Origin: a virus | Reading direction: 5' to 3' (one strand) | IMG/VR virus record: IMGVR_UViG_3300013104_000024 | Location: 21,895-85,894 of that record | Length of the DNA stretch: 64,000 nt | Shown here: positions 8,711-16,905 of the stretch, in pieces | Layout of the letters: every line of letters begins with the position of its first letter | How positions within the stretch are numbered: position 1 is the stretch's first letter | Program-made: the position numbers and the translations under genes | The notes under the pieces: generated by a model | Databases searched by the model: none | What the model saw: the letters and a program-made list of their open reading frames with translations, nothing else | What the model was told of the DNA's origin: nothing

Positions 8711-9193
8711 TTACGCTGCCATGCGCAGCGATGTGGAATGGTGCGGACGCGAGTTGTACGACGGCTGCTTCTTGTCGTCGTCTTTCTTCTTGTCCTTGCC
8801 TTCGTCCTTCTCGTTCTTGACTTCCTTCTTCTCCGGGACTTCCGGAGCCGGACGCGGATTGCAACCGCCGTCCTTCAGACCGAACATCCAGGTCTGGAAG
8901 AGCGTGCCGTACGAGACCTTGTGATGTTGCAGGTCGACGAGATCGGGGGTCTCGACTTGATAGATGGCCCCGCCCGTGGTGGCGATATCCAGATGGACCT
9001 TGCCGTCGTCCGCCGGATACAGGCCGCGCAGATAGAAGTCGCGGTCCTTGAAAAGCGCGACCGCGTGTTCGCGCTTGTTCTGGATCAGGTGACCGATGCC
9101 GTCGAGTTTGATTTCCTCGCCGGTTTCGTCGTCGATGACGATGTTGCCGTTGTCTTCGATTTGCTTGGCCAGTTGTACGAATGCGTTGTTCAT
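8711..9193 (-). CDS. Unknown protein with charged Lys/Asp/Glu tail
   Basis: 160 residues. The start at 9193 is fixed by AAGGAG seven bases upstream; the longer frame has no such site. Residues 1-110 look folded (DDETGEEIKLDGIGHLI), and residues 115-145 are almost only Lys, Asp and Glu. Its 5' leader carries the TTCGAATG box and, about 70 bases upstream of the ATG, one of the six conserved promoters, so it is likely transcribed early from its own start. Function unknown. Confidence 0.78.
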   Translation of the reverse strand: MNNAFVQLAKQIEDNGNIVIDDETGEEIKLDGIGHLIQNKREHAVALFKDRDFYLRGLYPADDGKVHLDIATTGGAIYQVETPDLVDLQHHKVSYGTLFQTWMFGLKDGGCNPRPAPEVPEKKEVKNEKDEGKDKKKDDDKKQPSYNSRPHHSTSLRMAA

Positions 9194-9207
9194 GCTCAAC
9201 TCCTTAT

Positions 9208-9286
9208 TTCGAATGTCAATGAGAATGGATAACACTGATACTGCTACCAATGTCACGAAAGTTATATATGTCTGAAAAATTCTAGA
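9208..9286 (-). promoter_or_regulatory. Early-type promoter and TTCGAATG leader box
   Basis: On the minus strand the core reads CATATATAACTTTC (9258-9270 region) preceded by TCTAGAATTTTTCAGA, and the leader contains CATTCGAA (9208-9215). The core resembles the phiKZ early box TATATTAC. The stretch ACCAATGTCACGAAAG next to it recurs almost unchanged at the promoter near 50.3 kb. It points at the gene starting at 9193. Confidence 0.65.
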
Positions 9287-9290
9287 CTAC

Positions 9291-9319
9291 GGCATAAACA
9301 GGGAGCCGTAGCTCCCTGT
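9291..9319 (-). terminator. Hairpin with TTTATGCCGT tail
   Basis: Stem ACAGGGAGC/GCTCCCTGT with a four-base loop lies 20 bases after the stop of the 216-residue gene; on the minus strand it is followed immediately by TTTATGCCGT. It separates that gene from the promoter of the next one. Confidence 0.8.
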
Positions 9320-9338
9320 CAAATACTGCTTAATTCCC

Positions 9339-9989
9339 TCAGTTCAAAACCGCTGCGTCTGCTGCTTCGGCTTTCGACATCTTGCCGTAGATGTGGTTTG
9401 CTTTGACCGATAAAGCGCGCATCTCAATTCGATTCAACAGAATCTGAAGAATGTCGACTTTGCGCACGCCTTCTTTGTTGATGTCCTCTCTGGGCGTACC
9501 CGGAGGAAGTCCTACCATCGCAAACGAAGGTTCTCCTTTCTTCTCCACTCGTTCGCGCTCCAGTGCATCTCCCAGTACCATCTCCTGAAAGAAACGCACA
9601 GGCACGGTTGATTCTTCCCCGAATGCATCCCACGCCAGCAGAATCCAGAAAGCTTCCATGAACGTGTAGCCCAACCCATCGCGTAGCTTATACGTCGACG
9701 TGCGGATTTCGTCCAAAGAGATTTCGGATTCGAGACTCTCAAACGCCATGATGACCTTTCGGTAATTGCCCCGCATGATCTTGCGTTCAAAAGCCACTTG
9801 TGAAAGCGTCTCGTCTCTGACCGGAATGTACGACTTCTCGATAATCAGATTAAAGTCCATGAGCGTCTTATTCGCAAAGATGCGCCGCATCAACGTCATC
9901 AGATCGAAGAACTCGTTTTCTTCCAACGCAGTCGAGACGTAGGCCATCAAACGTCCGGTCAACATCTCTGTCCATGCGTTTATCATCAT
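9339..9989 (-). CDS. Unknown protein in RNAP/helicase operon
   Basis: 216 residues, mostly helical and acidic, no signal or membrane segment and no motif I recognise. GGAG lies nine bases before the ATG, inside the end of the preceding gene, which stops four bases earlier. The position in the run beta-C, beta'-C, helicase, two small genes matches phiKZ gene order around gp76-gp78 as I recall it, which suggests a conserved but uncharacterised core protein. Confidence 0.75.
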   Translation of the reverse strand: MMINAWTEMLTGRLMAYVSTALEENEFFDLMTLMRRIFANKTLMDFNLIIEKSYIPVRDETLSQVAFERKIMRGNYRKVIMAFESLESEISLDEIRTSTYKLRDGLGYTFMEAFWILLAWDAFGEESTVPVRFFQEMVLGDALERERVEKKGEPSFAMVGLPPGTPREDINKEGVRKVDILQILLNRIEMRALSVKANHIYGKMSKAEAADAAVLN

Positions 9990-9992
9990 CCG

Positions 9993-10538
9993 TTATTTCT
10001 CCAAGAGGTTCCCAAGATCGGAGATGCTCATGTAGATCTTGCCGTTGCGCATGTGGTAATTCTTGAACTGCATGATGCGCGTGAGCACTTCTCGCGTTTG
10101 ATCCGACGTACGCGCAGGGAGCGCCTGATCGTGAATCAGATACGCCAGCGCTTCGCGCGTAGCGCTCTCAATCAGATCGATCGAGTAGATCTTTGCCGTC
10201 GAGTTCTCCGTGAACTTCTGGTAGTTGAAACCTTGCTGTACGTGCCCCTTGCGATGCGGCAAGTACGGTTGAATCTCTTCGGTCGTATGTGTGTAGACGT
10301 AAAAGAAACCGTCCCATTGACGAAATTCGACCGATACCCAACGCACCGGAATATGCTTAGTCGGATTACTCGGATCCGACTGGTGAAAGATGAACTGCAA
10401 GAACGGGTTCTGGTTGTGCGTCATCGCCCGTTTGTAAATCCGGCCATTCTCAGGCCCCTTCGGACCCTGTTGAATCGCCAGCAACATCATAAAAGCGTCA
10501 GCCATGCTGGTGCTCTTAGCGGAAAGAATCGGGTCCAT
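9993..10538 (-). CDS. Unknown core protein downstream of helicase
   Basis: 181 residues, soluble, basic in the middle (YLPHRKGHVQQGFNYQKFTENS). No family recognised. Its leader contains the ATTCGAAACAAGAAACTA box 25-32 bases upstream of the ATG, which also precedes several other minus-strand genes, so it may have its own promoter in addition to read-through from the helicase. Confidence 0.75.
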   Translation of the reverse strand: MDPILSAKSTSMADAFMMLLAIQQGPKGPENGRIYKRAMTHNQNPFLQFIFHQSDPSNPTKHIPVRWVSVEFRQWDGFFYVYTHTTEEIQPYLPHRKGHVQQGFNYQKFTENSTAKIYSIDLIESATREALAYLIHDQALPARTSDQTREVLTRIMQFKNYHMRNGKIYMSISDLGNLLEK

Positions 10539-10624
10539 CTTCTTATACTCCTAGTTTCTTGTTTCGAATATCAAGTCTACTCCCCCCATCCAGACTTCGG
10601 ACGAGAGGAGTAGATCAGTGTGGT

Positions 10625-12178
10625 TTATAGCAGTGTGCCGTAGAACTGCGCGTTGAGAATTTTGGCACGCGTCCTGAGAAGCTCAACTTTCTTCTCATGA
10701 TAAGCTAGGGGGCGTGCAAACTGCTGCGCCACCAACCAGACGAATCGGGGAACTCGTCCGGGGGCTAACTTATCGCGTAACCGGCCCGCACCTTGGATGT
10801 TACTCTGGGTCGAATCGACACCGGTCGTCAGGAAAGCACACTTCAGATTCGGAATGTCGACGTTGGTTCCGGCGCTACCTAACGTCGTCACACAGATGTC
10901 TGAAGTCAGCAAATTGTCGTACTCATCATTCGCTGAACCGCAATATCGAGTAATCTTCAGATCAGGATGGCGCTTTCTGAGATCGTCACGCAAGATCGTG
11001 CAAAACTCTACGCCTGCTGCGTAGATAATCATCCGCTCGCCTTCCAGATGGTCAGTGAGCAGTTCTTTTCGCACAACCAAGTTAATCATATCCAGATAGC
11101 GACCCAGTACTTTCTTATCCTTCATCACGGAGTCTTCAAAGACGTGGTGCGAATACGTCCCTTGTTTCCCCATGACTCTGATGCGTTCGGGTTTTTCAAA
11201 CTCGAAACTAATCGACGTTGCGCTAATGTAGGGGACGTAGTCCACTTCAAAGCGATCGATCTTTGGATAAGCCAACTGCGCCATTCGATTTCGCGTTGCG
11301 TTATCGAACTGCATCGTTGCCGACAAAGAAATCGACAACGGTACATGCGTGTAGAGGTCTTGCAAGAAATTGAAGTGAAACTCCTGATGCACCTCATCAA
11401 TGACTCGCACCCCTACACCCAGCAGCTGATAGAAGTACTGCGGCGCTGAAGAGTAACCTACCACTTCAATGCCAGCGCCAAGCTTTTTGTAAAGGGAGAA
11501 CCAGATCTGCAACAGCTTGCTACTGATCAGGATCACCTTCACATCTGGCAGCTCGCTGACTGCCATAAAGAGCAACATCTTCAAGTCTTTCGTCTTGGAG
11601 ATGACCAACACATCTTCTACTGCCATGTCGTAAGTGCGCAGCAAATCCAGATGCGTCTTTTCGACATACTTGGCCTGTACAGACCAAACCGATAACTCTC
11701 CGAGGTTAGCAATCGCCTGCATCGTCGAATAGCTTTTGCCGTACCCCGGAGGCATCCCAAGCAGCTTACGAGGAATATCGCGGTTCGTGAGAAACGCAAT
11801 CGCCTCGGGCTGCTTGTATTCAGGATCAGGTACCCAACCAGACTGAACGCGAAGCTCCACCTTGCGCGGTTCATTGAGCGGAACGACACTGAACTTCACG
11901 TCCCTGTCAAAGTCCAGACCACAGACCTTCAAGTGATCCTTAAACTCCGACAATTGGTTGACGTGAAACCGGTATTCGGTCCGATCATCGGTGGCCGTTG
12001 CATAGACACAATCATCTTTGTTGCTTTGGTTCGCCTGAGCGTACCAAGAAGGTTTCTTCTTAACCTGCTTTTGCTCGATGAAGCGCCTCGCAAAGTGAGT
12101 AACTGCCGTCCGTGCTCGCGGGCTCAACTTCGTGATTTCAAAGTTGTGCGAGAACAGACGGACAGTACATTCAGCCAT
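10625..12178 (-). CDS. SF2 DNA/RNA helicase, UvsW-like
   Basis: 517 residues. Walker A is GMPPGYGKS (141-149), the DExH box is DEVH (261-264), motif III is SATM (286-289) and motif VI is QGAGRLRD near residue 470, in the correct order for superfamily 2. The N-terminal 130 residues are an accessory domain. UvsW of T4 remodels stalled forks and R-loops; phiKZ carries a similar helicase gene directly after its beta'-C gene, as here. AAGGAGG lies three bases before the ATG. It follows beta'-C after nine bases and is surely in the same transcript. Confidence 0.88.
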   Translation of the reverse strand: MAECTVRLFSHNFEITKLSPRARTAVTHFARRFIEQKQVKKKPSWYAQANQSNKDDCVYATATDDRTEYRFHVNQLSEFKDHLKVCGLDFDRDVKFSVVPLNEPRKVELRVQSGWVPDPEYKQPEAIAFLTNRDIPRKLLGMPPGYGKSYSTMQAIANLGELSVWSVQAKYVEKTHLDLLRTYDMAVEDVLVISKTKDLKMLLFMAVSELPDVKVILISSKLLQIWFSLYKKLGAGIEVVGYSSAPQYFYQLLGVGVRVIDEVHQEFHFNFLQDLYTHVPLSISLSATMQFDNATRNRMAQLAYPKIDRFEVDYVPYISATSISFEFEKPERIRVMGKQGTYSHHVFEDSVMKDKKVLGRYLDMINLVVRKELLTDHLEGERMIIYAAGVEFCTILRDDLRKRHPDLKITRYCGSANDEYDNLLTSDICVTTLGSAGTNVDIPNLKCAFLTTGVDSTQSNIQGAGRLRDKLAPGRVPRFVWLVAQQFARPLAYHEKKVELLRTRAKILNAQFYGTLL

Positions 12179-12187
12179 AGTTCCTCC

Positions 12188-14194
12188 TTATACCTCCAAG
12201 TGCTGTAAGACCTCGAACGGCATGAGCAAGGCATCGAACGGATGATCCATGCGATTGGGCGTGATGTAGTTACGCGGCTTATTGATACTGGCCAGCTGAT
12301 GCTCATACGCCATCTTCGCAGCCATCGAGCGGTTTTCGATCGTGAGATCGTAGACGCCCAAGGCCCGACCCGTACCAACCTTCGGCAATGCGAAGTCGTC
12401 GTTGGCAGCCGATACCACCATGCCGCCATACAGCACCACTTCCAACACACCGAGATTGACATTGAGTCGATGATTCACGTGGTCGAACAACTTGACCAGC
12501 GTGGCATCCACTGCTTCTTCCTTGTCCCGTTCCCCGAGTTCGTTGATGGACGCTTCGAGGATGTCGGCGATTTCTGCCGAATGGTCACTCATGTTGTACC
12601 GCTTGGCCGGCAAGGTCAGAATGGGCTTGTCGAAATCCCATCCTGTCATGTCGATCACATAGTGACCACGTTCATTGAGCGCATACCCATGCTTCTTGAT
12701 GTGCGCCAAGAACGGCATCGTCATGGACGCCATACGGCGATCCATTGCGACCTTCAGCGTGTCGACGATCAACTCTTCGCCGCTGCCCTCCATGATGCCG
12801 ATTTCCGGCAACTCGCTGATCCGCGTGATGCTCGTCAGTTGGTTGACGTCTTCGACGTTCTGGATGTCGGTGAAGTTTGCTGCGTACTGATGCGGGATGA
12901 TCAGCCGCACGTGCTTGCTCTTGAGCCGCTTGCTCAACAGATAGGACATGCGATCCTGGGAGACGTCCAGGAAGTGCTTCATGACCGAGTCCAGCACGAT
13001 CGCTTCCATGACTGCGCCGCCGACAAAGTGCTTGGTCGACAGCACCAGCTGAGAAACGACTTCGGTCATCGAGGTACAGTTGGTCTGACCCAGATTCCCG
13101 GTGAGCGGATCCAGAATCGAATACGCCAGTTCGCCGAAACACGTCGAGCAAATCCCATAAGGATCAGGGTGCTGACAGTGAAGTACCGAGCGCAGCTTCA
13201 GGGTGTGACCCAGCAGATGCTTATCGTCCTTCCGAATGGCAGTGAGGCCGCCATCGGAATTCAGGAAGTACTTCCCAGCCAGCAGTTCGAGGTCCGACTT
13301 CTGAACCACTGCACCTTCATCATCATACTGCTTGTCGCGTACGGTCCAGTACAGATACTCCTTCGAGCCACAGTCACCCATGTGCAGATTCCGAAGATTC
13401 TGACAGATGAGTTGCAACCGCCGACTGAAATACTCGGTCTGCTCAAGCGGGTCTTTAGCCTGAGCAAGCGACATGGACGCGTGTCGCGATTCGATGAACG
13501 AGTCGTGGAAACTACGGAAGCCTTCGGCAAAGCCGCGCATGATCGGACGCGGGAAATACGTCCCATCGATGTCGGAGATATAGCCCCGAGGTCCCACGCA
13601 CTGCAACACCTGACCCATGTTCGAGAGGCCCGACTTCACTGCCCGTGCAACCGGGTTATTGGCCAAGCGCTCGTCATTGAGCAGGGCTTTGGTGATCGTA
13701 TCTTGGATGTGAGCAATGGCTTGCTCGGTAGGCGGCGCATCCTTCTTCGACGCCAAGATATCCGGATGATCGAGGATCTCGATATAGTCCGTCACATCCA
13801 GCGAGGTCACATACTCCTCGCACCGATACGACAACTCGTTGTACATCGTGTTGACAATCCGATAGGTCATCTCCGACAACTGCTCGGTGGTGACCGTCTC
13901 GTCGTGGCGATACGTCGCGTGGACTTCCCACATCACGCTGCCCAACAGCTTCAAGTGAGTGGAATAGTTCAGGCGCTTGTTGCCGATCAGATGCTTGACG
14001 TGATGCTCCTTTCGCATCGGCGTCTTCGGATACTTGCGATGGAATTCCCACGCATAGCTGCTGTAGATGGTTTCGCGAGCATTCGTGAGAAGCTCTTCAC
14101 CATTGTCGAACACGAGCGTAAAGGGACCCTTGAGGGTGTTCCAGAGTTGCTCGGTCGACATGGTGATCAGAAAACGTGCACTCAAACGTTTCAA
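12188..14194 (-). CDS. RNA polymerase beta' subunit, C-terminal part (probably non-virion RNAP)
   Basis: 668 residues matching beta' from before the bridge helix onward. Residues 193-262 (MGQVLQCVGPRG, DIDGTYFPRPIMRGFAEGF, FSRRLQL) match the RQLAG.RG, F.EGL and YLTRRL stretches; DCG is at 274-276; C340, C349 and C352 form a zinc-like cluster; SQLVLSTKHF (381-390) replaces the TQLTMRTFH trigger element, and about 280 more residues follow. The TTG start overlaps the beta-C stop (TTGA) with GGGAG eight bases upstream; an ATG at 14161 is the alternative. Adjacency to beta-C mirrors phiKZ gp71-73/gp74, subunits of the polymerase that transcribes middle and late genes inside the phage nucleus. Confidence 0.88.
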   Translation of the reverse strand: MKRLSARFLITMSTEQLWNTLKGPFTLVFDNGEELLTNARETIYSSYAWEFHRKYPKTPMRKEHHVKHLIGNKRLNYSTHLKLLGSVMWEVHATYRHDETVTTEQLSEMTYRIVNTMYNELSYRCEEYVTSLDVTDYIEILDHPDILASKKDAPPTEQAIAHIQDTITKALLNDERLANNPVARAVKSGLSNMGQVLQCVGPRGYISDIDGTYFPRPIMRGFAEGFRSFHDSFIESRHASMSLAQAKDPLEQTEYFSRRLQLICQNLRNLHMGDCGSKEYLYWTVRDKQYDDEGAVVQKSDLELLAGKYFLNSDGGLTAIRKDDKHLLGHTLKLRSVLHCQHPDPYGICSTCFGELAYSILDPLTGNLGQTNCTSMTEVVSQLVLSTKHFVGGAVMEAIVLDSVMKHFLDVSQDRMSYLLSKRLKSKHVRLIIPHQYAANFTDIQNVEDVNQLTSITRISELPEIGIMEGSGEELIVDTLKVAMDRRMASMTMPFLAHIKKHGYALNERGHYVIDMTGWDFDKPILTLPAKRYNMSDHSAEIADILEASINELGERDKEEAVDATLVKLFDHVNHRLNVNLGVLEVVLYGGMVVSAANDDFALPKVGTGRALGVYDLTIENRSMAAKMAYEHQLASINKPRNYITPNRMDHPFDALLMPFEVLQHLEV

Positions 14195-16401
14195 TGTACC
14201 AGCTCCCGCGTTTTGCTGTTAAGTCCCGGAACGTACGGCGCGTACTCGAAAGACCAGCCGCCGCACAATGCCATGTGCTTCACCAATTGAAGCGGTTTGT
14301 TTCCTCCATACGGAACCACCTTCCGATCGACGATCTGTTCGATGTTGGTCGGGAAGGGCGCTTGCAACAGATTCTGAATGAGGTGCCGTGCAGTCCTCGG
14401 GTTGTTGTTGCGATCGAGAATGTCTGCGGTAACACGCGGCCCTGGGAACGACACGGAGATCCGAACTTCAGATTCACCCCATGCTCGAATAGCCTGCACG
14501 CGTTGCGGCGAGCTATGCTTATCCCAGCTGGTGATCTGCGAGATCACACCGAAGTGCTGACGCTTGGACGACGAGACCGAAGTCCAGTCATCGGCGATCT
14601 TCTCCAGCATGATGATGTACACACTAGCGATGCGCACCTTGTTCTTGGTCTTGCGAACCTGACCAGAGTAGCCTCGATAGGTGACCGGACCATGCAGCGG
14701 ACGATACTCGGGGTTAGCCTGAATCATCCGCACAGCGTCGGACAATTCACGCGGGTTTTCAGGCGGCCAATAAATCACAAAGCCATCCACCCCGTTGATG
14801 ACGCTCTCCATGAACATCGTCCGTGGGAACGTGTTCTTAAGGAGTCCTTTCTGCGTCGTCATTACTTCGCCGTGCGCATAGTACGGATACATCTTGTTCG
14901 GACTCATGATCTTCAGATACCCGAGGATGTAATCCCAGGCTCTGTCCATCTGTTCCTTGTGCGTCGTCTCCATCTGCTGGAGTCGCGTGGTGAGACCCGG
15001 ACCATTGGCCAGCAACCCGAGCATGTCCCGTACTTTCGCAGAGACGTTCGCACTGGCTGCATTGAAGAAATGCTCGTAGAGCCTGCCTACGTTCATCCGG
15101 CTATTGGTCGAGTTACCGTCCATGACGATCTCAGCGCGCACGCCGTTTTCGTCGACCGGCATGTCTTCCGGATCCACCACCTTACAGATCACACCCTTAC
15201 CGCCGTGGCAATCGGTAATCTTGAAACCTTCCGTCGGGATGATTTCATACTCGATCGTGAACTCCACACGCCAATCGTCGAGCGGGTTCTTGCGATGCAG
15301 CAGTTGCCGGCGTTCTTGGGAACCGTTTGCACGGTTATCCAGAATCGCACAGGCTTCCACGGCAAGCGCATGCAGCGGCTTGGAGATGTTCATCCGGTCC
15401 GGACCACCGCGACGCTTCTCGATGTCAGCGAGCGTATCGACCACTTCCCGATAGAAACGCTGCGACGCCCGATGATAGCGCATCGGTTGTCGTTCCATTT
15501 CTTCCGGCATGTTGGTGTTGGTATAGTCGTCGTGATAGATCTTGATGTCCACCACTTTACCACCCGCACCATTCGCATAAATGCGACGATCGTGGAAGAA
15601 GTCCACTTCTCGTGTAGCCGCGACGGACTGCTGCACCACGGAAAGCGAGCGGTCTTCGCGACGCAACACCATCAACAACCCGTCGCCGCGTACCACGTCC
15701 CCGATATTCGGAAACGGCCGATAGTCGCTCGGATCATTCGGATCGCCATAGAGGTTGAGCGGGAAATAGCGGCTGCCCCACTCGACTTCATAGGTGCGAT
15801 ACGTCTTGATCGCGAACTTCTTAAGCACGTCCCGCGAGACGAGAATCCCGTCTTCAGAGACTGCCGGATGGCTCATGTAAGCCACCCGACACTGCACGCC
15901 GTACTTATAGTCACCGGATTCGGTCACCGACGGCGAGTCCAGCAAGACCGTACCTTTCGCAATCGGCATGCCGGTACGAATGGAGTTGGTGATCTTGCGC
16001 GCTTGATACTCGAAACCGAAATACGTCTGGTCGGAGAAATGCCCCGGCAGGCGGATCATGCCGATTTCTTGACCCGGCTTCTGGGATTCGTAGATCAGGA
16101 TCGTTTCCGGGTTCTTGATCGAATCCGATCCCAAGGTTTCCTGATAGCGAGGAATCACTTTCAGGATGATGCCGTCTTCGGGCATCTTCACCGAAAAGGT
16201 TGTCTTAGCGTACTGCCGTTCCATCCCGGTCTGAATGAATCGCTCGGTTCCTCCTTTCACGACGAGACATTGACCGATGTGGCTAGAAAACATTTGCTTT
16301 CGCGGAGAACTATCCCCGACGTCCGCAAAGTTCAGACCGTTGACCCCCATCAACCGTCTGTCCATTTCATTGATTGCGCTCATGTACGCATCGTCAGACA
16401 T
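14191..16401 (-). CDS. RNA polymerase beta subunit, C-terminal part (probably non-virion RNAP)
   Basis: 736 residues. AVSEDGILVSRDVL (181-194) matches the beta element FEDSILISERV; DCHGGKGVI near residue 398 matches GRHGNKGV; MNVGRLYE near 436 matches NVGQ.LE. These belong to the C-terminal half of beta, which lines the active site. The N-terminal half is not in this window. AGGAAA lies before the ATG at 16401, with a GTG just upstream as a less likely start. It has its own promoter of the conserved type and a TTCGAATG leader box, and heads an operon with beta'-C and the helicase. Confidence 0.88.
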   Translation of the reverse strand: MSDDAYMSAINEMDRRLMGVNGLNFADVGDSSPRKQMFSSHIGQCLVVKGGTERFIQTGMERQYAKTTFSVKMPEDGIILKVIPRYQETLGSDSIKNPETILIYESQKPGQEIGMIRLPGHFSDQTYFGFEYQARKITNSIRTGMPIAKGTVLLDSPSVTESGDYKYGVQCRVAYMSHPAVSEDGILVSRDVLKKFAIKTYRTYEVEWGSRYFPLNLYGDPNDPSDYRPFPNIGDVVRGDGLLMVLRREDRSLSVVQQSVAATREVDFFHDRRIYANGAGGKVVDIKIYHDDYTNTNMPEEMERQPMRYHRASQRFYREVVDTLADIEKRRGGPDRMNISKPLHALAVEACAILDNRANGSQERRQLLHRKNPLDDWRVEFTIEYEIIPTEGFKITDCHGGKGVICKVVDPEDMPVDENGVRAEIVMDGNSTNSRMNVGRLYEHFFNAASANVSAKVRDMLGLLANGPGLTTRLQQMETTHKEQMDRAWDYILGYLKIMSPNKMYPYYAHGEVMTTQKGLLKNTFPRTMFMESVINGVDGFVIYWPPENPRELSDAVRMIQANPEYRPLHGPVTYRGYSGQVRKTKNKVRIASVYIIMLEKIADDWTSVSSSKRQHFGVISQITSWDKHSSPQRVQAIRAWGESEVRISVSFPGPRVTADILDRNNNPRTARHLIQNLLQAPFPTNIEQIVDRKVVPYGGNKPLQLVKHMALCGGWSFEYAPYVPGLNSKTRELVH

Positions 16402-16425
16402 CACGATTTCCTTTCTTGATGTTGA

Positions 16426-16484
16426 TTCGAATGTGAATAGCTTACACTACTCTTAAAGATGATATGTGTTTGAATCTTTCTAGA
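16426..16484 (-). promoter_or_regulatory. Early-type promoter in divergent region
   Basis: On the minus strand: TCTAGAAAGATTCAAACA, then CATATCATCTTT, then a leader with CATTCGAA 25 bases before the beta-C start. The same motif lies on the other side 10-40 bases before the plus-strand gene at 16495, so it could in principle serve either direction; the spacing to minus-strand genes is the one conserved between copies. Confidence 0.6.
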
Positions 16485-16494
16485 GAGTATCGTT

Positions 16495-16833
16495 ATGCAA
16501 GTCGATAGCCTGATGGTGAAAGACGGGGCCGCCTCGTATTACACGGACTCCATGCGCAATACGCTCGAAGACTTCATGACGAAGTTTCGAAGCAGCATCC
16601 AATCCCCAACCACCGTCGCCCCCGCCACAGCAGAGCGATTTGCTGGCGACCTCTTTGGTCTTCTTACTTTTCTTAACATCCCGATGACGATGCATTACGC
16701 CGTCATGCGGGCGAACAAACTCAATTCGTCAGACGAATACCAACCGTGGATGACAAATCTGCTGGTACCCAGTCAAGCTGATGTTCAGCGTATTCAGCAG
16801 ACCAACAACTCGACGAATCGGGCCACGACGTAA
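16495..16833 (+). CDS. Small unknown protein
   Basis: 112 residues, single gene on the plus strand between two large minus-strand units. No clear Shine-Dalgarno precedes the ATG; the leader from the conserved promoter motif would be very short. Composition is ordinary with Met-rich patches (IPMTMHYAVMRAN). Function unknown. It is closed by a strong bidirectional terminator. Confidence 0.7.
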   Translation: MQVDSLMVKDGAASYYTDSMRNTLEDFMTKFRSSIQSPTTVAPATAERFAGDLFGLLTFLNIPMTMHYAVMRANKLNSSDEYQPWMTNLLVPSQADVQRIQQTNNSTNRATT

Positions 16834-16840
16834 ATCGAGG

Positions 16841-16885
16841 ACAAAAAAAGAAGAGCGCGATGTTCTGCGCTCTTCTTGGCTTTAT
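16841..16885. terminator. Bidirectional terminator
   Basis: Stem AAGAAGAGCGC/GCGCTCTTCTT (16848-16877). The plus-strand tail is TTTATGCCGTC and the minus-strand tail is TTCTTTTTTTGTC, so it ends both the 112-residue gene and the Pro/Tyr/Gln-rich gene. Confidence 0.88.
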
Positions 16886-16905
16886 GCCGTCACTTCACCG
16901 AAGCA

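Noticed and set aside
12242-14290. Plus-strand frame of 682 codons opposite beta'-C
   Set aside because: Antisense shadow; the minus-strand product has clear beta' motifs.
14176-16419. Plus-strand frame of 747 codons opposite the beta-C gene
   Set aside because: Entirely antisense to a clearly identified RNAP subunit; His/Arg-rich translation without motifs.
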